A stretch of 59,452 nt of DNA, taken from positions 79,553 to 139,004 of the forward strand of contig DHCC01000026.1 in assembly GCA_002398875.1 (NCBI GenBank), read 5' to 3'. The notes beneath the pieces are model-generated. The model ran no database searches and had not been told where the DNA came from. It saw only the letters and a list, made by a program, of their open reading frames with translations. Source of the DNA: Bacteroidales bacterium UBA4912 (lineage in GTDB: Bacteria; Bacteroidota; Bacteroidia; Bacteroidales; Dysgonomonadaceae). Positions 27,678-35,395 of this stretch are shown here, piece by piece. Numbering within the stretch: the first letter of the stretch is position 1; each line of letters begins with the position of its first letter. The position numbers and the translations under genes were made by a program.

Positions 27678-29144
27678 TTACTGATTTGTTTCCTCTGAGG
27701 TTCTTTCTTCGGATTGTTTGCTGCTTTCTTCATGATCATGTTCTAGATCATGGTTATCTTCATCATGCTCACTGTGAGAATGAGAATGAGCAGTCATTAT
27801 TTCATTGAATTCTTTCGAAGAAACTTTTTTGTCGATTACAGTAATGTTTTCTTTCAACCAATCTATTACCTTATCTTCTGTAGCTTTCTCATAAAGGTTT
27901 TGTATACTTTCCTCTTTTTCAAGTAAACTCTTGGTATAGTTTTGAAGAACATCTGCCGGCAAGTTAGTCATACCGTATTGAGCAAACTGAGCTCTTGCAA
28001 CTTCAGCAGCAAGCGCTTCAATATCCTTGAATTCAATTTTTATTTCATTGTCTTCGATGATCTTCTGTTTTACGATATGGAACTTTAGATCTTCCAGAAT
28101 TTTTGGATAATCTTCTTCTATCTGCTCTTCTGTCCTGTTTTCGCTGGACTCAAGTAGCCAACGTTTGAGAAATTCATCAGGGAACTTAACATCTTTGATT
28201 TGTCCAACAATGATGTCTCTCATTTCATGAATGAAAAGATGATCAGCATTTGGTTTGAATTGTTTTTCAAGTTCTTCTTTTATTTTTTCTCTAAAATCCT
28301 CTTCAGTAGCAGCCGCTCCTTCACCTAGAACACGGTCAAACAGCTCTTGATTTAAATCAGCCTCTTTATACCGCGTTACTTCTTTAATATCAAACTTAAA
28401 ATCCGGGTTAATATCTTTGATTTCTTCTTTTGTTGTCTGTAAAAGTGATGCTACTTCAGCTTCGTTATTATCATAAGCTTTTTTAGGATTGAAGATTATA
28501 CTATCTCCCACTTTAGAGCCTACAAAATCACTTTTTACAGTTTCATCTTTAAGGTATGAAGGCATTAAAATAGCATTTTCTATCACTTTCCCATCTTCTT
28601 TAACTTCGCCATTTTCTACCTCTGTAAGTGTTCCTTTTATAAGGTCTGTTTCAATGGCTTCTTCTTCGATTTTCAGGTAAGTACCGTAATTCTGTTTATA
28701 AGAATCAATCTGCTTATCAAGTAAATCTTCTTCTAAATCTACGCTGTAGTAAATATGTTCTGTATCTTTACCAATTGGCAGATCGAATTCAGGAGTCAAG
28801 CCAACATTAAAATAGAATTTAAATGTTTCATCTTTATCAAGATCAACTTGCTTATCTTCACTAATATCAGTTAGAGGTTCCCCTAAAATTTTTAATTTAT
28901 TTTCGCGGACAAAATTACTTACCTCTTCTGTAACAATTTTGTTGATCTCATCTATCAATACCGATTTTCCGTAAAGCTTTTGTATAACGCTTTTTGGTAC
29001 TTTTCCCTGACGGAATCCGGGTATTTCAGCTTTTTGTCTGAATTGATTTAACGATTTGTCTACTTTTTCCTGATAATCAGCTTTTTCCAGCTCAATAAGG
29101 ATTGTACCGTTTACCTCGTCGGTTTTGTTAAGTGTTGACTTCAT
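27678..29144 (-). CDS. tig: Trigger factor
   Basis: 488 residues, the ribosome-bound chaperone that meets nascent chains. The ribosome-docking loop is GFRQGKVP near residue 45. The middle region is where the FKBP-like prolyl isomerase domain normally lies, but it is poorly conserved here, as in other Bacteroidetes, and a long helical C-terminal domain follows. The last about 35 residues form a His/Glu/Asp-rich tail with HSHSHSEHDEDNHD, which is unusual and could bind metal. Together with clpP and clpX downstream it forms the widespread tig-clpP-clpX proteostasis cluster. A good promoter lies upstream. Confidence 0.93.
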   Translation of the reverse strand: MKSTLNKTDEVNGTILIELEKADYQEKVDKSLNQFRQKAEIPGFRQGKVPKSVIQKLYGKSVLIDEINKIVTEEVSNFVRENKLKILGEPLTDISEDKQVDLDKDETFKFYFNVGLTPEFDLPIGKDTEHIYYSVDLEEDLLDKQIDSYKQNYGTYLKIEEEAIETDLIKGTLTEVENGEVKEDGKVIENAILMPSYLKDETVKSDFVGSKVGDSIIFNPKKAYDNNEAEVASLLQTTKEEIKDINPDFKFDIKEVTRYKEADLNQELFDRVLGEGAAATEEDFREKIKEELEKQFKPNADHLFIHEMRDIIVGQIKDVKFPDEFLKRWLLESSENRTEEQIEEDYPKILEDLKFHIVKQKIIEDNEIKIEFKDIEALAAEVARAQFAQYGMTNLPADVLQNYTKSLLEKEESIQNLYEKATEDKVIDWLKENITVIDKKVSSKEFNEIMTAHSHSHSEHDEDNHDLEHDHEESSKQSEERTSEETNQ

Positions 29145-29215
29145 TTGAAATGGATTATTTTTTATTCAAAGTCGGTTAAATTCAACCGCTTGAATCATTT
29201 TTTTAAATAAGAGTG

Positions 29216-29246
29216 CAAAATTAGTGTTATTCTTTTGAATTGCAAA
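29216..29246 (-). promoter_or_regulatory. tig promoter (Bacteroidetes type)
   Basis: On the minus strand TTTG (29243-29246), a 19-base spacer and TAATTTTG (29216-29223) form one of the best matches to the phylum consensus in the window. The tig start is about 70 bases downstream. Confidence 0.7.
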
Positions 29247-29280
29247 AATTATTTTATGCTCCAGACAAAAGTAATTATAT

Positions 29281-29288
29281 TATCTTTG
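29281..29288 (+). promoter_or_regulatory. Candidate -7 box for the CPBP gene
   Basis: TATCTTTG matches TAnnTTTG and lies 38 bases before the CPBP start. No -33 element is obvious. It is divergent from the tig promoter. Confidence 0.45.
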
Positions 29289-29326
29289 TAAATTAATACA
29301 AGAATATCTACAAAAGTACTATAAGG

Positions 29327-30241
29327 ATGCGTCCATTACTAATATCCGCCTCGCCGATATTTAAAATTGCTTATTTATTTTTATTTCTATTAATTGGGAT
29401 TTTTATTGCTGGGATATTTGCAGGATTGATTTTAATGATACCCGGAATTAATGAGTATGGCGAAATTTCAGGAATTTACGTTAATACTATTATGCAATCT
29501 GTTTTTGCAATTGCCCTGCCAGCATATTTAATAGTAGCTTGGACAAATCATAAACCTGTATATTATCTTAAAATTATTAATGATGGCAAGTTACCATCAA
29601 AAATGATTTTTGCGCTTCTTGTTTTTATGGTCTCTTATTTTTTTGCTTCATTTCTTGCACAATTGAATAAAGGCATGATTTTACCGGAGAGCATGAAAAA
29701 TATTGAAGAAATGATGAGATCAATGGAAGATGCAGCACTGGAAACTACTGACATGCTGCTGTCCGGTAAATCGTTGGGTTCACTTATTATGAATCTAGTT
29801 GTTGTGGCCGGTTTTGCTGCAATATCAGAAGAGCTGTTTTTTCGTGGAGCTTTACAACAGTTCATATATGAGAAATTAAAAAATGATCATGTTTCTATAT
29901 GGCTGACTGCTCTAGTTTTCAGTCTGGTTCATTTTCAGTTTTATGGTTTCTTGCCAAGATTATTTTTAGGAGCAATACTGGGCTACCTATTTAATTACAC
30001 TCAAAATTTATGGGCGCCAATTTTATTCCATTTCCTTAATAACGCAACCGTAATCATATTAAATTTCTTCTGGAGTGACAGAGAATGGTATAAAAATTTA
30101 GAAGAAACATCTGTTACTCCTGTTTTTACCGGTATTGCCATAGTTAGTCTGGTGCTTACTATCGCTCTGTTTTGGGTATACAATAATCAAACATCAAAAA
30201 ATATTTATAATGATACAAATTCAACAGACAATAATATCTGA
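29327..30241 (+). CDS. CPBP family intramembrane metalloprotease
   Basis: 304 residues with about eight membrane helices. The three Abi/CPBP motifs are present in order: EELFFRG (the EExxxR motif) near residue 168, FSLVHFQ (FxxxH), and HFLNNAT (HxxxN/B). Relatives include the CAAX protease Rce1 and proteins linked to bacteriocin self-immunity, but the substrate here is unknown. The gene overlaps the next one by 32 bases in another frame, so the two are probably co-expressed. Confidence 0.9.
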   Translation: MRPLLISASPIFKIAYLFLFLLIGIFIAGIFAGLILMIPGINEYGEISGIYVNTIMQSVFAIALPAYLIVAWTNHKPVYYLKIINDGKLPSKMIFALLVFMVSYFFASFLAQLNKGMILPESMKNIEEMMRSMEDAALETTDMLLSGKSLGSLIMNLVVVAGFAAISEELFFRGALQQFIYEKLKNDHVSIWLTALVFSLVHFQFYGFLPRLFLGAILGYLFNYTQNLWAPILFHFLNNATVIILNFFWSDREWYKNLEETSVTPVFTGIAIVSLVLTIALFWVYNNQTSKNIYNDTNSTDNNI

Positions 30242-30794
30242 CGATATATTTAAAGAACATTTCATTTGCGATTTGTGCAAATGCAAAGGACAATGCTGTG
30301 TGGACGGGGAATCAGGTGCTCCTTTGGAACAGCACGAATTTGAGGATATTAACGAAATTCTTCCTGAAATTTGGGATGATCTTTCACCTGCTGCTCAAGA
30401 TCTTATCAATGAGCAGGGTATTGCATATACTGACTATGATGGTGAACTTGTGACATCTATTATTAAAGGAAGAGAATGCGTGTTTACTTATTTTGATGAG
30501 AACGGTGTATGTAAATGTGCAATTGATAATGCATATAGTGAAGGCCGAATAAACGTTCAAAAGCCAATCTCTTGTCATCTTTACCCAATTAGACTAAAAG
30601 AGTACGTAGAGTTTACTGCAGTAAACTATCATAAGTGGTCTGTTTGTGAGCCTGCAGTTGATCTTGGTAGACAAAAAGGATTGCCTCTTTTCCGATTTTT
30701 GAAAGAACCTTTAATACGAAAATTCGGTGAAAATTGGTACAATGAAGTATGTGAAGCGGCCATACTTATTGAAAAAAACAACGAAAACAGTTGA
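30210..30794 (+). CDS. DUF3109 family Cys-rich protein
   Basis: 194 residues. The N-terminus reads FICDLCKCKGQCC, followed by GAPL, and a central PISCHLYPIR, the Cys pattern of DUF3109, a YkgJ-like putative metal-binding family of unknown function. The start at 30210 is supported because the family begins with a short Met-Ile-x-Ile strand just ahead of the Cys cluster, even though this overlaps the CPBP gene by 32 bases. The end of the gene contains the promoter of the TetR gene. Confidence 0.85.
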   Translation: MIQIQQTIISDDIFKEHFICDLCKCKGQCCVDGESGAPLEQHEFEDINEILPEIWDDLSPAAQDLINEQGIAYTDYDGELVTSIIKGRECVFTYFDENGVCKCAIDNAYSEGRINVQKPISCHLYPIRLKEYVEFTAVNYHKWSVCEPAVDLGRQKGLPLFRFLKEPLIRKFGENWYNEVCEAAILIEKNNENS

Positions 30795-30820
30795 AAATCG
30801 AAATCTTTGTTTTATTTTTG
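30791..30820 (+). promoter_or_regulatory. Promoter of the TetR-type regulator
   Basis: TTG at 30791-30793, a 19-base spacer and TATTTTTG at 30813-30820 match the phylum consensus well. A transcript from here would begin near 30826, so the translation start must lie downstream of that point. Confidence 0.65.
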
Positions 30821-30843
30821 CACATATATATTTAAAATGTGCA
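30819..30843 (+). promoter_or_regulatory. Candidate operator at the TetR-type gene
   Basis: The inverted repeat TGCACAT (30819-30825) and ATGTGCA (30837-30843), separated by 11 bases, spans the expected transcription start and ends three bases before the proposed GTG start. The position would suit autoregulation by the regulator itself. Confidence 0.4.
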
Positions 30844-30846
30844 GTT

Positions 30847-31437
30847 GTGACATCAACAATTTCAAAAACCAAAATAGACCTTATAGACGTGGCTCGACAA
30901 CTTTTCGCAAAGAATGGTGTCGAAAATACGACTATGAATGATATTGCTAAAGCATCACAACGTGGTAGACGAACACTATATACTTATTTCAACAGTAAGA
31001 ATGATATATATAAAGCTGTTATTGAGTCTGAACTAGATATGTTGTACAAAAAGCTTGATGAGGTTATCCGTCGCGATATGCCTGCAGATGATAAATTGAT
31101 AATGCTGGCATTCACAAGACTCAATGCTATAAAAGAGGTTGTGACCCGAAATGGAACTTTGAAGGCTGATTTTTTCAGAGATATTTGGCAGGTAGAAACT
31201 GTTCGTAAAGGTTTCGATAATAAAGAGATTTATTACCTTGAGGTCATCATTAAAGATGGGTGTGAAAAAGGAATATTTCATCTAAAAAACATCAAGCAAA
31301 CAGCAGAAATATTGCATTACGCTTTTAAAGGGTTGGAAGTTCCGACCATCAGAGGTGCTCTGAAGCTTGATTACAGCAAAAAAAGTGACAGAGAGTTAAT
31401 ATCCAATCTGATCTTTAAAGGTTTGTATTCTCAATGA
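30847..31437 (+). CDS. TetR/AcrR family transcriptional regulator
   Basis: About 196 residues from the proposed GTG start. The N-terminal helix-turn-helix reads TTMNDIAKASQRGRRTLYTYF, typical of TetR regulators, followed by a helical ligand-binding domain. The frame is open back to an ATG at 30727, but that would lie inside the preceding gene and upstream of a good promoter. The GTG at 30847 gives a normal TetR length with the DNA-binding helix in the usual place. It precedes fabG by 70 bases, and a palindrome lies in that gap, so it may control the fatty-acid gene or itself. The ligand is unknown. Confidence 0.85.
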   Translation: MTSTISKTKIDLIDVARQLFAKNGVENTTMNDIAKASQRGRRTLYTYFNSKNDIYKAVIESELDMLYKKLDEVIRRDMPADDKLIMLAFTRLNAIKEVVTRNGTLKADFFRDIWQVETVRKGFDNKEIYYLEVIIKDGCEKGIFHLKNIKQTAEILHYAFKGLEVPTIRGALKLDYSKKSDRELISNLIFKGLYSQ

Positions 31438-31443
31438 TAAGCA

Positions 31444-31466
31444 ATTACTTATTAGTTATAAGTAAT
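31444..31466. promoter_or_regulatory. Perfect palindrome between the TetR gene and fabG
   Basis: ATTACTTAT (31444-31452) and ATAAGTAAT (31458-31466) are 9-bp perfect arms around a five-base centre. There is no T-run after it, so it looks more like a protein-binding site in the fabG promoter region than a terminator. Confidence 0.45.
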
Positions 31467-31507
31467 ATTTGTTATAAACAGAACTATTTAATTAGAAAAC
31501 AACTCAA

Positions 31508-32254
31508 ATGAAACTATTAGAAGGTAAGACTGCGCTTATAACCGGAGCTGCAAGAGGCATCGGTAAAGCCATTTCATTAAAATTTGCATCTCAAGGTGCC
31601 AATATTGCATTTACAGATTTAGTAATCGATGAAGTAGGTAAAGCAACAGAGGATGAGATCTCTTCTCTTGGAGTTAAGTGTAAAGGTTACGCATCGAATG
31701 CTGCCAACTTTGAAGAATCACATAAAGTAGTGGATGAGATAATGAAAGATTTTGGTAGAATAGATATTCTTATTAACAATGCAGGTATTACTAAAGACGG
31801 ACTCATTATGAGAATGAGTGAACAGCAGTGGGATGCTGTTTTAAATGTGAATCTGAAATCAGCTTTTAATTTCATTCACGCAGTAACACCAGTAATGATG
31901 CGTCAGAAATCAGGAAGCATTGTTAATATGAGTTCTGTTGTTGGCGTTTCAGGAAATGCAGGTCAAGCAAACTATTCAGCTTCTAAAGCCGGTATGATTG
32001 GACTTGCCAAATCAACTGCAAAAGAATTAGGGTCGCGCGGAATTCGTGTAAATGCAATAGCTCCCGGTTTCATTATCACTGATATGACCGGACAACTTTC
32101 TGAAAATGTTCAAAAAGAATGGACAAAGCAAATACCACTAAGGCGTGGAGGTACTCCTGAAGATGTTGCGAATGTTGCATTATTTCTTGCGTCTGATCTC
32201 TCTTCGTATGTTAGTGGGCAAGTAATAAATGTCTGTGGAGGAATGAACAGCTAA
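31508..32254 (+). CDS. fabG: 3-oxoacyl-[acyl-carrier-protein] reductase
   Basis: 248 residues, short-chain dehydrogenase/reductase. It reduces 3-oxoacyl-ACP with NADPH in the fatty-acid elongation cycle. The cofactor motif is TGAARGIG (residues 12-19), and the catalytic residues are Asn114, Ser143, Tyr156 and Lys160, at the same relative spacing as E. coli FabG. The end matches FabG (ASDLSSYVSGQVINVCGGM). SDR paralogues are many, but the match to FabG is close throughout. The next gene starts two bases after the stop. Confidence 0.93.
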   Translation: MKLLEGKTALITGAARGIGKAISLKFASQGANIAFTDLVIDEVGKATEDEISSLGVKCKGYASNAANFEESHKVVDEIMKDFGRIDILINNAGITKDGLIMRMSEQQWDAVLNVNLKSAFNFIHAVTPVMMRQKSGSIVNMSSVVGVSGNAGQANYSASKAGMIGLAKSTAKELGSRGIRVNAIAPGFIITDMTGQLSENVQKEWTKQIPLRRGGTPEDVANVALFLASDLSSYVSGQVINVCGGMNS

Positions 32255-32255
32255 T

Positions 32256-32930
32256 ATGAATGTTCTTTACGAAGACAATCATATAATTATTATTAATAAA
32301 AGAGCCGGTGAAATCGTACAAGGCGATAAGACCGGCGACAAACCGTTGTCGGAAATTGTTAAAGAGTATCTCAAAGAGAAATACAACAAGCCCGGCAACG
32401 TTTTTTGTGGTGTCACACATCGTCTTGACAGACCAACAAGTGGAGTAGTGGTATTTGCAAAAACAAGCAAGGCTCTTTCGAGACTAAACGAGATGTTCCG
32501 AAATGATTCTGTCGAAAAGTTATATTGGGCTATAGTTAAGAACCGACCACTTCGAACAGAGGATGTGTTGATACATTATCTAATTAAGAACGAGAAAAAC
32601 AACAAGTCTACTGCATACAATACAGAAAAACCTCAAGCAAAAAAAGCTGTGTTGCACTACAAATTGATTAGTACATCACAAAATTATAATTTACTGGAGG
32701 TTGATCTAGAAACAGGTCGTCATCATCAAATCAGATGTCAGTTGTCTAAAATTGGTTGCCCGATTAAAGGAGACCTGAAATATGGAGCTGATCGCTCAAA
32801 CCCTGACGGAAGTATAAGTCTCCATGCTAGATATATTTCATTTATCCATCCGGTATCTAAAATAAAAATTGAAATAACTGCTCCCGTTCCTGATGATAAT
32901 CTTTGGAAAGCCTTCGAAGCATCAGTTTAG
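32256..32930 (+). CDS. RluA family RNA pseudouridine synthase
   Basis: 224 residues. The catalytic motif HRLDRPTSG carries Asp58. A later LETGRHHQIRCQL segment is the RluA-type RNA-binding motif. There is no S4 domain, so it belongs with the short RluA/TruC-like enzymes. It converts uridine to pseudouridine in rRNA or tRNA; the exact site cannot be told. It follows fabG by two bases, so the two share a transcript although their functions differ. Confidence 0.92.
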   Translation: MNVLYEDNHIIIINKRAGEIVQGDKTGDKPLSEIVKEYLKEKYNKPGNVFCGVTHRLDRPTSGVVVFAKTSKALSRLNEMFRNDSVEKLYWAIVKNRPLRTEDVLIHYLIKNEKNNKSTAYNTEKPQAKKAVLHYKLISTSQNYNLLEVDLETGRHHQIRCQLSKIGCPIKGDLKYGADRSNPDGSISLHARYISFIHPVSKIKIEITAPVPDDNLWKAFEASV

Positions 32931-32952
32931 TATCGCAATATCTGTTTATCTT

Positions 32953-33756
32953 TCACCTTATTCTAACATCAGTGGCCGATTCCTCGAACGCAATACATTC
33001 CATTGAGACACTTTCGTCATTCTTCTTGCTTTTATTTAATTTATCATCCATTTCCATGTACATCAAGAGTCCATTTTCATATTTTTTAATGAAAGATTTC
33101 ATTTCCTTAGACATATTAGCAATACCTTTACCCCCAGTATTTCCAAACTTAACATTAACATCAGGTGCAAAATATACCATGATTTTTTGTTCTTCGTTTT
33201 CAATCTGATAGCCTTTGCAGTTATATCCAAGATATTCACGATCAGGTAACTCAGTGAATTTGTATTTTAAACTATTGTCTATGCTTTCATCATTTGGCAT
33301 TGGTTCAACTTTTATTTCTCTGGCCAAAATCGTTTCGTCTGATTTAATAATAACAATATTTTTTGGATTATCGAATACTATTATTGTATTAGGAGACGCT
33401 TCGGTTTTTATTCCTATATAAGGTTCATTTTTGTTGAAAAGGTAATTTATATGCATGTCACCACTCTCAGTAACCATCTTTAAAGTATAGTTATAATCAA
33501 AATGGTATAATTCAGGAAGTTGAGACAGATCTACTGCTTTTCCACCAAAGTCAAACATACCACCAATATTTGGATTTAGTATTTTATCCATAGCTTCTGC
33601 TGTCTGCTCTGCAGCTTTTTCTGCAGTTTTATCTACAATAACGTCCTCTGTTTTTTCTAGAACTCTGTTTTTTAGTCTGTCAAGAAACTGGGCATTTGCA
33701 ATGTTCACAAATCCGAATGTAACAACTATTAGTGTTAATATTTTTACTGTTTTCAT
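32953..33756 (-). CDS. Exported DUF4412-like protein
   Basis: 267 residues. A signal peptide (residues 1-22, ending in NANAQ) directs it to the periplasm or outer membrane. An alanine- and glutamate-rich helical stretch follows (about 30-60), then a beta-rich region containing LGYNCKGYQIEN and VYFAPDV, the pattern of DUF4412 proteins. Their function is unknown. It lies 52 bases downstream of the small DUF4870-like gene and is convergent with the pseudouridine synthase gene. Confidence 0.7.
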   Translation of the reverse strand: MKTVKILTLIVVTFGFVNIANAQFLDRLKNRVLEKTEDVIVDKTAEKAAEQTAEAMDKILNPNIGGMFDFGGKAVDLSQLPELYHFDYNYTLKMVTESGDMHINYLFNKNEPYIGIKTEASPNTIIVFDNPKNIVIIKSDETILAREIKVEPMPNDESIDNSLKYKFTELPDREYLGYNCKGYQIENEEQKIMVYFAPDVNVKFGNTGGKGIANMSKEMKSFIKKYENGLLMYMEMDDKLNKSKKNDESVSMECIAFEESATDVRIR

Positions 33757-33808
33757 TGTCGTATTGTTGTTTGGCTATAAAATATAACTTTTGGTTGAAT
33801 TGAAAAAA

Positions 33809-34144
33809 TTAAATGTTTTTAAACCAATCTTCAAACTTATCGCCTATAATCGGAACAACTTTTTCTTTACTATTAATTGCATTTAAAAGTCCAACAATCC
33901 ACATATAAAGAAGTATAAAGAAGCCTATAATACTTACGATCCAGCCAAGAATTGGAATAATGTTAACGATGCCAAGAGCCAAACTGGTTAATACAATACC
34001 TAAAGATTGCCTTATATGAAATCTTGCAAACGGTTCTTTTTTCTCATTATTCATTACGAATGCGATCACTAAACCAATAACAGTTAAATAAGAGATAATG
34101 GCAATATTTTTGCCCGGTACATCATTTGTTACTTCTGTTTCCAT
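33809..34144 (-). CDS. Small membrane protein, DUF4870 (Tic20-like) family
   Basis: 111 residues with about three membrane helices. The motif FARFHIRQSLG in the first loop, preceded by AIISYLTVIG, is typical of DUF4870 proteins, which have a distant relation to chloroplast Tic20. No function is established. The start at 34144 is the first Met and precedes helix 1 by about 15 residues. Probably co-transcribed with the DUF4412-like gene. Confidence 0.8.
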   Translation of the reverse strand: METEVTNDVPGKNIAIISYLTVIGLVIAFVMNNEKKEPFARFHIRQSLGIVLTSLALGIVNIIPILGWIVSIIGFFILLYMWIVGLLNAINSKEKVVPIIGDKFEDWFKNI

Positions 34145-34459
34145 GATTATTTTGTTTTATTTATTAAAGTGTAAATTTACCTTATATTGGATTTCAATAA
34201 TACATATAAAAAAAGAGTTTAATTCAGACAATCACCTCACATCCACTACTTAACACACAAGTGAAAAAATAGTTTAACAAAAAAAATCAAACTGTGAAAA
34301 TTTAACAAAAATATTTATTAATGGTAGTGTTATATGTCTGATTATAATGATTGTATATTTGATTGTTGCAGTTAGTAATTATCAATAAAGTGTTTTTGTT
34401 TCTGGTTTCTACATAAAAATATTACATTTGCATTAGAGATTAAAATCAAAAAATAATAA
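34145..34459. other. Divergent intergenic region upstream of the nucleotidyltransferase gene
   Basis: 315 bases, very AT-rich, with no gene found. It holds a strong -7 box, TACATTTG at 34423-34430, 29 bases before the plus-strand gene. A TTTG at 34395-34398 is 24 bases from it, too far for an ideal -33. The minus-strand promoter for the DUF4870-like gene was not identified. Confidence 0.45.
34423..34430 (+). promoter_or_regulatory. Candidate -7 box for the nucleotidyltransferase gene
   Basis: TACATTTG fits TAnnTTTG and is 29 bases before the start codon, a typical distance. Confidence 0.5.
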
Positions 34460-35362
34460 ATGAAACCTACATTATTTGTATTAGCAGCTGGCATGGGAAG
34501 TCGCTACGGAGGTTTAAAGCAGCTTGATGGCGTAGGGCCAAGTGGTGAAACCATTATGGACTATTCAATTTATGATGCTGTAAATGCTGGTTTTGGAAAA
34601 CTAGTTTTTGTAATCCGTAAAACGTTTGAAGAAGATTTCAGAGAAAAAATTGTAAAGAAGTATGAGAAAAAAATACCTGTAGAGCTGGTATTTCAAGAAC
34701 CTGAAAATTTACCTGAAGGATTTAAACCAAATCCCGAAAGAGTAAAACCATGGGGTACTAACCATGCTGTGATGATGGGAAAAGATGTGATTAATGAGCC
34801 TTTTGCAGTTATTAATGCAGACGACTTTTATGGTCGTGAGAGTTTTAAGATTCTTGCAGACTTCCTTTCAACGTTGGAAGACAGTGAAAACAAATATTGC
34901 ATGGTAGGGTACAGAATTGGTAACACACTTTCAGAGAGTGGTACAGTTGCCCGCGGAGTTTGTGAAACAGATGAAAACGGCAACCTTACAGGAGTAGTTG
35001 AACGTACTCAGGTTAAACGTATTGATGGAAAAGTTTGCTATAAAAATGAAAATGACACTTGGGTTGCTGTAGATGATAACACTCCGGTATCTATGAACAT
35101 GTGGGGATTTACTCCTGATTACTTTAAATATTCAGATGATTATTTTGTAAAATTTCTGACTGAAAACAAGGATAATATAAAAGCAGAGTTTTTCATACCG
35201 TTGTTGGTTAATCATCTTATATTAAATAATACTATAGCGGTTAAGGTTCTGGATACTCCATCAAAATGGTTCGGTGTAACATATGCAGATGACCGTCCGG
35301 ATGTAGTGGCTAAGTTAAATAAACTTTCAGAAGATGGTACATACCCGACACCACTTTGGTAA
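34460..35362 (+). CDS. Sugar-phosphate nucleotidyltransferase family protein
   Basis: 300 residues. The N-terminus LAAGMGSRYGGLKQL is the nucleotide-binding signature of NTP-transferase enzymes, which join a sugar-1-phosphate to a nucleoside triphosphate. The metal-binding AVINADDFYG segment near residue 115 supports this. It is not a clear GalU or RmlA, so the sugar and nucleotide are open. It lies 1.5 kb upstream of the galactose genes on the same strand, which might hint at a UTP:sugar-1-phosphate role; this is inference. Confidence 0.8.
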   Translation: MKPTLFVLAAGMGSRYGGLKQLDGVGPSGETIMDYSIYDAVNAGFGKLVFVIRKTFEEDFREKIVKKYEKKIPVELVFQEPENLPEGFKPNPERVKPWGTNHAVMMGKDVINEPFAVINADDFYGRESFKILADFLSTLEDSENKYCMVGYRIGNTLSESGTVARGVCETDENGNLTGVVERTQVKRIDGKVCYKNENDTWVAVDDNTPVSMNMWGFTPDYFKYSDDYFVKFLTENKDNIKAEFFIPLLVNHLILNNTIAVKVLDTPSKWFGVTYADDRPDVVAKLNKLSEDGTYPTPLW

Positions 35363-35395
35363 TTCCGATATATAAGTTTTTACTAATATTACATT

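Noticed and set aside
29635..30183. Antisense frames within the CPBP protease gene
   Set aside because: The plus strand encodes all three CPBP motifs; the antisense frames match nothing.
30210..30241. Fusion or frameshift between the CPBP gene and the DUF3109 gene
   Set aside because: Both proteins have complete family ends; the 32-base overlap is a normal overlap of two frames.
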